Shown piece after piece: positions 1 through 11,600 of a stretch of DNA of 64,000 bases (the first letter of the stretch is position 1; every line of letters starts with the position of its first letter). The position numbers and the translations under genes were made by a program. The notes under the pieces were generated by a model. The model searched no databases and was not told the DNA's origin. It worked only from the letters and a program-made list of their open reading frames with translations. The stretch is from Trichobilharzia szidati. Taxonomy: Eukaryota; Platyhelminthes; Trematoda; Strigeidida; Schistosomatidae. Location: positions 3,879,204 to 3,943,203 of the forward strand of contig OX235273.1 in NCBI GenBank assembly GCA_944472155.2. The letters run 5' to 3'.

Positions 1-34
1 GTTCCACTGGGGAACGTGAAGGAAAAAATATCCC
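1..34 (+). repeat. SINE-B 3' tail remnant
   Basis: The first bases (TTCCACTGGGGAACGTGAAGG then A-rich) are the same 3' end as the SINE-B copies at 9280-9521 and 21549-21785. The body would lie left of the window. Confidence 0.6.
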
Positions 35-362
35 ATTCGGACCGACGCTCATTCGAGTTCCACTCGCGCGCGCCTGGGCGTCTTATGTCATTTTAATGTC
101 TTGGCCATTGAGTGCGTGTTCAATCCACCTGCAAATCCTTCCACAAATATATGTTCAGCACTAGGTTGCTGATTGGTTCGCTACAAGATTCCAGTTGGCT
201 ATGTGATCTTCAGTATTAAGAGAGAAGGCAGCATCTGTTGATGCTAGTTTGCAGTAGCCTGTGGGAAATGCTTTTCGTTACCCAACAAGCCACTGAACCA
301 TAACAGAAGCACTGACTAACTTGATTGACATTAGTGTTGAAAATTCGAATCTTGTGTCGCTG
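35..362 (-). mobile_element. RTE-II non-LTR retrotransposon fragment (RT C-terminal region), decayed
   Basis: Read on the minus strand this aligns by eye with the RTE-II copies at 16535-17100 and 22330-23095. It spans the AATTTTCAACACTAATGTCA region down to the CACTCGC/GGTTCC arginine-rich tail. No frame is open for more than a few dozen codons, so it is a relic. Confidence 0.55.
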
Positions 363-860
363 TGCCCCGTGGTGTAGATCTTCACATTCACTCCAGAGCG
401 ATGGATGTCTATCTGACGTCTAAATTTTGATCAGTGCCAAGTGTTGTTGAAACGATGTTGCTCAGGTCAGGTTGTGGTGAGAGCTGTCTACTAGCCAATT
501 GGTTGACAGTAATTGAGGTCAATGTTTATGTATCAAATATTAGTCATGGTGTGGTGAGAGATGATTGCTAGCCAAATTGGTTGACAGCAATTGAGGTCAA
601 AGTCAAGATGGACAGGCGGATACAGAACTGACACAGCCACAAAGAGATGCAAGGTTAACTTTGTGTGAGAAACAACCAATCAACAGACTGTATTTTCTAC
701 TAACATTAACCTACAATAATGTACATCAAAATCTATAAATGTGTGTTGATTTTCCGTAATAAACGTTCTGTTGCCTGGCCCTTGTCTTCTGTTGTTACAA
801 GGTAACTGGAAGTGACGAATTTCTTTAGATTTCTCCCGTCAATGATGATTAGCGTTCGTT
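363..860. other. Unassigned intronic/3' DNA with an imperfect direct repeat
   Basis: No gene recognised. Two roughly 50-bp imperfect direct repeats lie at 475-525 and 551-602, both with GGTGAGAG, CTAGCC and TTGGTTGACAG, and both ending AATTGAGGTCAA. Confidence 0.5.
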
Positions 861-863
861 GTG

Positions 864-864
864 G

Positions 865-905
<41 letters not shown>
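864..905. repeat. (TA)n microsatellite
   Basis: About 20 uninterrupted TA units. The short open frame across it (Ile/Tyr repeats) is an artefact of the repeat. Confidence 0.95.
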
Positions 906-908
<3 letters not shown>

Positions 909-1154
909 TATCATAGATTATTGTTAGTAGACAAACACAGTCTTCTGATTGGTGGTTGTTTCTCACTGAAAGTTAATCTTTCACCTCTTTGTGACTGTTT
1001 CTTGAATGTCAGATCATCTATAATGCTAATTGTATCCGCCTACGCAAAGTCTGCTGTGATTGGTTGTTGAGTCAGTCAGTCTTTGTTCTTGTTTTTCTCA
1101 CGACCAATATTTGGGACGTAAACTGCTGTCTACCAATTTTGGCTAGCAGACAGC

Positions 1155-2335
1155 TCTCGGTCGGTCGGTTTTCGACATAGAACTTTGCACATATGTGCGC
1201 CAGTTCAAGTCGCCACACTCCCTCCATGTAGCACACAAAGCAAGAGAAGAAAGTAGAAGAAATGCAAAACAGAGACAGTAAACAGAGGTGTGAGACAAAG
1301 GAATAGTAATAACGGAGAACAAAACAGTTTCATTGGAAATCATAAGTCACAAGGAGTGGATGCATCTGCGCCAGCCATTGAGAACGATTTTGAGCCATGT
1401 CACCAATTGTTTCCAACCATTGGTTTTTACCGTCCCGAGGACCCCAACCAGTCAGGAAGTCTACACCTTCCTACGTGGCTTAAACTAACTGTTGTGGATT
1501 TCATTGACTGATGAAGCCATGTTTTCGTTTGACCGCCGCTAGCTCTTTTCCAGCCTGACCCTATATCAGCTAACATTGACCGTCGAGGAAGGCGATGACT
1601 AGGCATACGTAGCACATGTCCTAACCATCTCAGTCGATGTAATTTCACAGTTTCGTCGATTGATTTCCCCACCTTACCTAGCACTCGACCGAAGCCTAAC
1701 CTCAATATTGCTCACCTTATTATACCACTTCACGCGGGAGATAGAACGCAGACACCTATGATCGAAGACAGCTAATCTTTTCATGTCTTCTGCTCTCAAT
1801 GGCCAGGTCTCACAGCCATAAAGGAGGACGGAGCGGACTGTTGAGCAGTACACACGCCCTTTGGTCGATAGTCGGATATCACGTCTACGCCAGAGACGGC
1901 GTAAACTGGCGTATGCGAAACTAGCCCTCTGTATTCGTACTGAGATTTCGTCAGAGATCAACCCGTTGGCGTTGGCTGATGGTACTTCCCAAGTAAGTGA
2001 AGCGGTCAACGTGCTCTACCACTTCACTTCCTATTTCTAATCTAGGGGTCGGTGTAGTCCAATCCTGCAACATTATCTTACATTTTACAGGGGCATGCTA
2101 AACATACGAAGATTGTTGCTCAAGGTGTTCAGTAGACTCTGCATTTTTTCAGCGTCCTCACCTAGAAGGACTATATCGTCCGCATATTCTAAGTCAACGA
2201 GATTATTCCCTGGTAGCAAGTCAATCCCTGAGTCACTGAAGTGAATTAGGGTTAAGTCCATTAGTACGTCTCTGATGAAGTTGAAAAGGAATGGGGATAA
2301 TGGGCATCCTTGACGGACGCCACTAGTGGTTCTCT
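1155..2335 (-). mobile_element. RTE-I (SR2-like RTE) 3' part: RT catalytic motif to 3' end, broken
   Basis: RTE elements encode one endonuclease-RT protein. On the minus strand from 2335 the copy reads SGVRQGCPLSPFLFN, then EYADDIVLLGEDAEKM (RT motif C, YADD), then [20 protein letters not shown], then [19 protein letters not shown] and the [12 protein letters not shown]-terminal block. It ends in the family 3' tail (AAAACCGACCGACCGA near 1160). At least two frame changes break it (1674-2009 and 1427-1705 are separate frames). It is 5'-truncated at the RT palm. Confidence 0.85.
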
Positions 2336-2404
2336 AAACGGTATCAATCCATGATCAAAATTTGAAGGATAAATTTCCTTAGAAACTGGGATGAATTAAG
2401 AAAC

Positions 2405-2460
2405 CATAGAGGTGTTTCGCCTTAGTTTGAAACTCTTCAGCACTACTCGTGATCTCATTG
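2405..2460 (-). repeat. RZ2 hammerhead-repeat relic
   Basis: The minus strand shows GTGCTGAAGAGTTTC, then AAACTAAGGCGAAAC. This is a degenerate version of the RZ2 hammerhead core that is intact at 15535-15580. Stem II pairing and the stem I arms are lost. Confidence 0.5.
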
Positions 2461-2542
2461 TAAGAACATGAACCGGGACTTTTGAATAATCAGACGAGTA
2501 TGTTATCATTCAATCAAATAAAACAGATAGTATTCAACTAAC

Positions 2543-2636
2543 CTTTGAATAGAGTAGAACCACCTGACAGAACGATATTCTCATACAGTAAACGTCTTAA
2601 GTCCATATCAGATTTTTGAATAGCATAGGCTAATAC
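2543..2636 (-). CDS. ACTR1: ARP1 exon 6 (last exon inside the window)
   Basis: These 94 nt encode [20 protein letters not shown] then [11 protein letters not shown], plus the first base of the next Gly codon. The acceptor is CCTACAG and the donor GTTAGT. The following conserved segment (F-G-D-R-L) is not found down to position 1, so the next intron exceeds 2.5 kb and the gene is truncated by the window. Confidence 0.94.
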
Positions 2637-5600
2637 CTGTAGGCAGAACATAAAAAGAGAAAAAAAAGCATTATTCCACAATGAAATAAATTTGAATGAT
2701 GATATTCGGGGATGTAGGGATTTGGAAATTTCGTCACGAACTAACATCAGTTGGAGGATCATTGTAAACCAGGAGAGCACTAGGCAGCCAACTGTTTCGT
2801 CCTAGTTTGAGACTCTTTAGCATCAAGAACCCATGCCTCCCCCCTCACCACCACCACCAGCGATCAGTCCTATCATCTCCAGGTTACGACAGGCCAGTTA
2901 GTAGACCTTTCAGAGAAAGCCAATGCCATCGATAGGTACCCAATTCACTCTCAAATGATGAATCCCGCTAACCACGTAAATACTGAAGGTCTCCACTAGT
3001 CCAAACAACCAGATTTTATCATAGGCATGACCAACATAACATATGCGCACTTCGTCCCATATTGGGGCTCTTCATCCGAACGCACTCCCCATTCTCCAGT
3101 GAATGATGGTATTCTCGGTCGGTCGGTTTTCGACATAGAACTTTGCACTGATGTGCGGCAGTTCAAGTCGCCACACTCCCTCCTTGTAGCACACAAAGCA
3201 AGAGAAGAAAGTAGAAGAAATGCATAATATAGACAGTAAACAGAGGTGTGGGACAAAGGTATAGTAATAACGAAGAACAAAACAGTTTCATTGGAAATCA
3301 TAAGTCACAAGGAGTGGATGCATCTGCGCCATCACCTAGAACGATTTTGAGCCATGTCACCAGTTGTTTCCAACCATTGGTTTTTACCGTCCCGAGGACA
3401 CCAACAAGACAGGAAGTCTACACCTTCCTACGTGGCCTAGACTAACTGTTGTAGATTTCATTGACTGGTGCCATGTTTTTGTTTGACCACCGCTAGCTCT
3501 TTTCCAGTCTGGCCCTATATCAGCTAACATTGCCCATTGTCGAGGAAGGCGATGACTAGGCATACGTAGCACATGTCCTAACCATCTCAGTCGATGTATA
3601 TTCACAGTCTCGTCTATTGATTTCCCCACCTTACCTAGCACTCGACGCCTAACCTGAATATTGCTCACCTTATTATACCACTTCACGTGGGAGATAGAAC
3701 GCAGACACCTATGATCAAAGACAGCTAGTCTTTTCATGTCTTCCACTCTCAATGGCCAGGTCTCACAGCCATAAAGGAGGACGGAGCGGACTGTTGAGCA
3801 GTACACACGCCCTTTGGTCGATAGTCGGATATCGCGTCTACGCCAGAGACGGCGTAAACTGGCATATGCGAAACTAGCCCTCTGTATTCGTGCTGGATGG
3901 TATTCTCACTGAGGCTGAAACCCAGTACCCTTAGATTTAAACGCCAAAGCGTTATCCCCACTAGACTATTTGGGCCACGACAGCCACCTCTTGACCAAAG
4001 GGTATCAGTAATTTAAACTATTCAATTTAGACTTCCCAGTTGATTGATTAGACCGAAGTGCTCGGCCTCAGGTTGACATGCGCATCCTGAATTCAACTGC
4101 TAGTCGCCATCCACCAATTTGCTTCAGGTTAGATAATGGAACATCGTCGAAGCATCTGCGCAAGGAGCCGGCATGTCAACCTGAGATCGAGCACTTTGGT
4201 TCAATCAATTAATGGGAAAGTGCAAATTGAATTAAATCCTCATTATTTATTCCATTCTATTTTATTGGATATGGCAGATCACATAAGGACGATTTTCCGC
4301 CATATCACCACCAACTGTTGTCTCCAGTCTTCATTGGTTCTTACTATCCCGAGGACGCCAACCAGTCAGGATGTTTACACCTCCCTGGGTGGGTGGGTGG
4401 CTGGCTTAAACTAACTGTTATAGGTTTGATTGACTGATGAGGCCATGTTTTGGTTTGATCACCACTGGCTAACTCTTTTCCTACCTCAGCTAACATTGCT
4501 CGTTGTCGAGGAAGGCGATCGATGCCTAGGTATGCATGAGTAACACAAGTCCTAACCATCTCAATCGATGTAACTTCACTACCTCTTCCTTACATAACAC
4601 TCAACGCCTAATGTCAATATTACTCACCGCATCAAAGCACCTAACATGGGTGAGGTGGCGGAGACTGGAAAAACCACCGCAACTGACACTTCAAAGCTTG
4701 GAGACCTATGTTCCACGCGGAACAACTCAAGGATTGAAAAAAGGGAAAAGAAAAAATAATCCCCGTTGAGGTGGAACGGATGCAATCACTCTAGTAAGTG
4801 AAACAATTAACACTTCCTTTCCCTCTTTTAACAGTACTCACTAGAACTCTAGACTTACTGATGCAGTGTAAACTATGATGATTTATAATAATAATAATAA
4901 CCAAATTGTATACTGTTGATTTAAGACAGTTAAAAACTTTCTACTTAATGAAGTGAGAATGACAGAGACAGCTGATCGAAATAGTGAGATAGATAGATAG
5001 ACAGACAGACATTACAGATTTTGTCCAATCAACAGAAATGAAAGACAACTAGACATACAGCTGATGGATGGATGGATAGATAGACAGGCAGACACATGTA
5101 GTGAAAACAATAAGCCGATGACATTTAAGTATGTCTATGCATCTATCTACGTGATGTTACACCTGTGAACTTTAGTGAATCACAGACTTAATCGTTTATT
5201 CGTAATTGCATAATCTGTGTTGTCAAAGTTTGAGGGTGGGGGGCGGGGAAGGTGATATGAATAACAAAAATATCGTTTTTTCTTCTTCTCAAAACAACTT
5301 TTTCACTCGTATTATGAAAATACAAAAAAATTAGTCGAAACGCTGTTGGTTCTTTATTGACATCAAAAAACGACACAATCATCGGAAAATTTATAATTCA
5401 AAACTGTTAAGTTGCAGTTGTTTGTAATCACTAATTACAAGATATATATTGTGGGTGATGATTGTAAATGAAATTTAAAGCCAGCGCGTCACGGCAAGAT
5501 TCGAACCATAGGCATCAGAATTATTGGTCTGGAGTACAACAACTAGCTGATGCAGGAGACCCAACTCGGTGGTAATCTGATCATCATTCCTACTGAGAAC

Positions 5601-8600
5601 ACACACAACGGGTAGCTCAGCTGATACAATATTGGAATAATATTATAACTCGAAGGCTGTTAATTTGAATCCTGCCGTGATGTTCATTTGGATTGCACCT
5701 TCAATCAATCAATCATCACTTATAACATTTAATAACAGCATGCCAGTGATGTTATTATTCATACGAAGTGTGATCAAGAGAAGTAGATATATATAAATGT
5801 CAAAAATTATATTTGTATAATCTCAGCGAAATTGAAATGAGTAATTCCAACGTTTCCTGTGTTCGGCAAACTGCTCCCAACTTCTTCAGGGAAATTAATC
5901 AAAATTAACATAAAAAAGGTTTATGTATAAAAAAAGGACATCTCTTGTTTTTAAATACTTTGTCCCCAATCATATATGAGTCATGAAACAGTTATCAACA
6001 TGTATAATAAACAAAATTATATGAGCTGTGATCAAAATTTGACCTCAGACTTCTTACAGTCATTTTAAATGGAATTTTAGATTTTCCCGTCGATTGATTG
6101 GATCGAAGTGCTCGGTCTCAGGTTGACATGCTGGCTTCTTGTGCAGATGCTTCGACGATGTCTGGGCATGTAATTAGAATTGAATTGGTGGATGGTGACT
6201 AGCAGTGGAATCCAGGATGCGCATTCCGTCCTATTTGGGACTCGTCAGTACTGGATGTACGTGCATTCCTCAGTGAGTGATGATGTTCCCACCAAGGCTC
6301 GAACCCAGTGCCCATAGTTTCAAACGCCAGCCAAAGCGTTATCCACTAGACAACTTGGGCCACGAGAGCCACCTCTTGTGCAACGGGTTATATTAATTAT
6401 TAATTTAATTTTAGATTTTCCCGTCGATCGATTGGACCGATGTGTTCGGTCTCAGGTTGACATGTCGGCACTGGGTTCGAGCCTCGATGGGAACACCATC
6501 ACTCACTGGGAAATGCAGGTACATCCAGATGACGAGTCCCAAATAGGACGAAATGCGCATCCTGGATTTCACTGCTAGTCACTATCCACCAATTAAATTC
6601 TTACAGTTATATTAGTCTACTTTTGTTAAACACTTTAAACAGAGTGTACCTTTAATCAGAATTTTAGTGATTATTATTATTGTTTCCTTTAATTCCTAGA
6701 GGAACATAGGGCTTCAGCCGTGCAACTCCATTGCGTTCGGTTCTCTGCTAGAGTCTTCACCTGGCTCCAAGTCTGCCCACACGTTTTCATCTCCTCTTCA
6801 CATGACCTCCTCCAAGTCACCCTTGGACGACCGATTCGCCGCTTCCCTTTCGGGTTCCACTCGAGCAATGGCTTGTCTAGTGATGTCACTTGATGCATTG
6901 TTTCCTCAGAGTATGGCCAATCCATCTCCATTTCTTCCTGCCTATTTGTTTCACAATCGGATCGAACCCCGAACCATGTGCATGGTCGGCGAGAGTCCTA
7001 ACCGCTGTGCCACCGACGCATCTACGACCATGGACTTTTAGCAGCTATCGGTCGGGTTTAGTGATTACGTTCGACTAAAAGTCCATGGTCGTAGATAAGT
7101 GAATATGAAAAATATATATGTATATATCGTATACAATGGTAAGTGTGTGTATGGATGAACAGTTGTAAAAACATTTGTTAGCCTCTCCATAAGAAGATAA
7201 AGACAATCGGGAATTTAGACCAAGTATGATAAATTAGTGTTACATATCCATTTTCATTTAATAATCAGGATTTGCAATGCATCAGCTAACACACATACAT
7301 CTTCACGTCTATTCAATCTTTTGGGATTCACCCATATATACAGGGCTTCTGTAGAACCTTAGTCTTATCAGAGTCGATTTTGTATCCCGTTTCTATCGAA
7401 TGCATTGCAATCGCTGATCTGTTTTCTAGCTTCTTTAAGTCTGCAGAGGTCTTTAGAACCACCTTTAGACATTGTTTATGCTCTTTCACTCTTATATTTA
7501 CCTGTCTGTAAGTTCCTCCTACATATACGCGTCACACTCTCCACAATTCTGTTCGTTGTCTTCTTCTATTTTATCCTTAACCTTCATTAGTGATGAGCGT
7601 AAGGTGTTAGTTGCACGAAAATACACTCTTATGTTATGATTTTTAAGGATTCGCTTTATCTCATCGGATGTTTCTTCGCGGTAGGGAATCACCGCTGTAC
7701 TAACCCAATTCTTAGCAACAGGTTTCGATCCATCCTTATCTTCACATTTTAAGTATCTTTTTATGAAGGCTTTAGGATATTTATTTGATTCAAGAGTCGA
7801 TTGAAGCAATTTTAGTTCCCTGCTGATCTCTTCCTCCTCAGTAACTAGACGTTTGGCTCTGTTAATCAGATTCTTGGCCACAGTTACCTTGGTGGTAAAG
7901 GAATGTGCTTAAAAGTATTCTAGGTATCTGTCCGCATTTGTCGGCTTTCTGAAAGTGTTTAAGTTCAGGAACGCCAAATCAATTTTGTTGGATTCAACCT
8001 CTTATGAAAACTTGAGGGTTTCTGACATATTGTTTATTAAATGAAAAAAGTTCATTCAACAAGCTGAATCGAGTGATGACTGTTTCATGATTCATATGAT
8101 TGGGGACAAAGTTTTTAAAAACAGATGTCCTTTTTATACATAAACCTCCGTTATTTCAATTTCGATTAATTTCTGTGAAGAAGTTCGGACCAGTTTGTCG
8201 AACGCAGGAAACGTTAGAATTACCTATTTCAATTTCGCTGAGATTTTACAAATTATTATTATTATTACTGTCTCTCAGTTCCCCTCCTCATACGATCTCC
8301 CCCATGTCACCCTTGGATCTACATCCAACACATCGTTTCCCATTCGGGTTCCTCTCGAGCAATGGTCTACATGGCGCACGATGTCATTCAACATTCTCTT
8401 ATACGTGTGTCCGATTCATTGCCATTTTCAAAAGAATGCATACTGAACAAAGAGTTCTCATTTCGATAACTTCATCATCAGGCTCTACAGTTACATATAC
8501 ATTATAGTGAATGAATGAATTAGTGTTATGAACAACAATAATGTTGTTTAAATAACATCGAATCAATAATATTGATAGATTACAGCTCAATAGCATCAAC

Positions 8601-11600
8601 ATAAAATAAGCTGAATGTCAGAAGAATTAGGAAAGGTAATGGTACAAATTCATGAGTTTATAGTCTCTACTGAGGGCCGGGGCAGTAGTAGGGGCTGGAC
8701 TTGTTTCTTTTGAACACAGAGCACTGATTGTTTCAGGCAAATTGCAATAGCCTCTGCTGTTTGGCGCATGCGGTGCTTCGATGATTTTGGCAATTTATTA
8801 GGCACCCGATAGATTATAGAGAAGGATTCTTCCACGCTGAGGTTTGTGGTCGGCTGGTTTGCACCAGATGGTCTAATATTGAACTGTTGATGGTTTTCAC
8901 TACACCTTTACTTAGCCATAGTGGGAGATGTTCTCGAGCACGAAAAAATCAAATTTCTAGAGCAACGGCCAATGTAACTCGCTCACTATTGCAATTCGCC
9001 TCAAACAGCCAGTGCTCTGTGTTCAAAAGAAGCAAGTCCAGCTAGCCCCTACTACTCCCTTAGCCTTCAGTAGAGACTATAGATTCATGAATTTGTATTA
9101 TTATCTTTCCTAATTTTTTTGACATTCAGCTTATTTTATGTTGATGCTATTGAGCTGTAATCTATCAATATTATTGATATAGAATATTTGTTGCTCCTCG
9201 CGATAGTATAGTGGTGAGTATCTCCGCCTGTCACGTGGAAGGCCCGGGTTCGATTCCCGGTCGAGGAGCTGGCTTAAGGGCGTCGGTGGCATAGCCGGTT
9301 AGGATGCTCGCCAACCATGCACATGGTCCGGGGTTCGATCCCCGGCCACCGATGCACTCCTTTACCTCTCTAAGCCAGAAATAATGCTGGTGAAGAGGAA
9401 AGGTTGGGCATGAGGCTAGCAACCCCATCCTGTGAAAATTAAACACTGCTACAGACACTTCAAGCCACTAGTTTGAAGCCCTATATTCCACTGGGGAACG
9501 TGAAGGAAAAAAAACAAAACAAGTTCTTGATTGACTCGTTCCCCAATTTTCTTGTTGTCAATTCCTTCTGGCTACCTCTGATCTTCAGTGTGAAGCCAGA
9601 GAACGCCAGCTGTTGAAAAAGTCTGAAGCCCGTTCAAAAAGCTTTTTTTGTGACGCGATAAGTCTCCAAATTATACAGAATCATCACTGACTGATTTGAT
9701 ATCAGTGTCGAAAATTCGAATCCTGTTCTTTATACTGAGTGAAGAAGACTCCCATACTGCCTCCAAAGCCTCAGGATGGTAGGGGGTGGGTGCCTTGCGC
9801 TGCGGGTTGGCCAGCCCTCCGCACACCTCTTGAAATGCTCCCATATGACCGGGCGTCTTACATAGCCTCTCCTGAGGAAGTCCTACTCACTGCCTGCCTT
9901 CACGTGGCGGAGGTGTTTTTTTTCACCAAAGTGAGAGGGCGAAAGCGGATGCCCGGCGCTCTTCACCGGGTTGACTGTCCATTGGATGACAGTCTAGGGG
10001 AGATGGCTAAACCCTGATTCCAAACCTCCAACGACTGGCGTATGAAGCTCACTGGAGCTCATCGGCAGACGTATGGACAAAGGGTTTGTTGGATGTCCTG
10101 GATGTCTGGCCCCATTCAAAAAGGCGTATGAACCGAACTCCGGTCACCGGCTGCCAATGGATAGTGGACTCCCTACTCCACTCCTACTGCCTTGTAGGTC
10201 ACACAGTTGGTTGTGTAAAGACTAGAGCTGCACTCTCAAACAAAAGGCCGAGCGATTCTGGGGACATCACTCGTACCAAATTCCCATGAAACTTCATGAA
10301 CTCTCCTACAAACGATTCGAGATGTTCATGAAGCCGGTTCATCCTCCCGTAGGAGATAGCCGAAATAAAGTAAAGTAAGTGCCGTCTGTCTGTAGCTGAA
10401 ACGAAGACGCCTACAGAAGTGAACGACGTACTGCATAGCTGTTTCATGCTTATTTGAAAGTTTTCAGCATCAATGAAGTACTTACTTACTTGGAAAGAAA
10501 CACACCTGAAAGTTAAGTGTTGTGTCACCCAGTGGTCGGTCATATATCTCCACCTAGAATGTATACATCCCTCCCTTACTATCGTGGATAAAACTTAACA
10601 AAATGATTGTGCTAACAGCTGATGACAGAAAGGTATGACCAAATCATGCATAAGTGTTCACAAGTACACTGGATGACTGACTACAGGATTTTATCATGAG
10701 TTGATATCGGTTACAGAACCATCAGAAAACTAGCAAGAAGTACTGGATGATTGTTTCGTCATCCCCTAGTTTGAACTCTTCAACGGTAGACTACTAGACT
10801 AGCGCCAGGGTTCGAACACTATGTGACTTCACATCATTTCGACAGTCATCATGAATGCAGGGATATTTGAACAGCTGGTTCATCAATCTCATTAAGAATT
10901 CTCTGGAAATTGAAACACCCCAGAGCATTTTGCTGTGCAATCCACTTGAGACCAATTAGGTCTTTGTGTGACGACGTGTACTTTATTATCATCCAGTCAT
11001 TGGATTATAATTTTTAAAAGTATTTTTTTAAAATAAACTTTAAAATATTATAAGAGCATTTAAAGAAAAAATATTTCTTACCTGATGAATACCAAGATAT
11101 TCTTGTCCCATTAAATCTGGTCGAAATAGTAATTCTGGAGCACGAAATCTTGATGGACCTATTTCAAGTGTTGAACCATCAGGCAGGGGATATGAAGCTA
11201 ATGCTTCGACTGCTTCTACTTTACTTGGATTTAAACTGATAAAACATGCACGTTCCTGTATGGGTTGAAGGGCGGGCGACGGGAGGAGGGAATTAAAACA
11301 AAACGTAATGTAATACAGTTGAGTAGAAATGAAAAAAAACTTATAGATCTATAGAGTTATATGGGGGTGGGTGTGTATGTGCTACTGACAGGATTTATCA
11401 GTAGTATATATAGACGCAGATTGATACAAAGCAGCAGCAGCAGCCAAAACCAAAATAGAAAACAACATTTTAAGTCAGTGGTTGGCTACAGAAGTCAAAG
11501 TGTTCATTCCTCAAATGCGGATTTAGCGCTTACGTTGTGGTCAGGAAATTATCTTATTGGACAATTTTTCGTCTCAGGATTTAACACCTTAAGAAAATCA

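Noticed and set aside
861..1070. 69-codon ORF across the (TA)n run
   Set aside because: Its first half is a microsatellite translation and the remainder has no domain.
1505..1520. CTGATGAAG strings in RTE-I copies (also 4433 and 18775)
   Set aside because: They belong to the RTE-I coding/antisense sequence and lack stem II and GAAA.
1..2542. Terminal ARP1 exon in the first 2.5 kb
   Set aside because: No reading on the minus strand matches the expected C-terminal segment. The stretch is occupied by RTE relics and unassigned DNA.
5530..5575. Hammerhead-like CTGATG near 5550
   Set aside because: The sequence continues CAGGAG rather than the required core, and there is no GAAA box or pairing arms.
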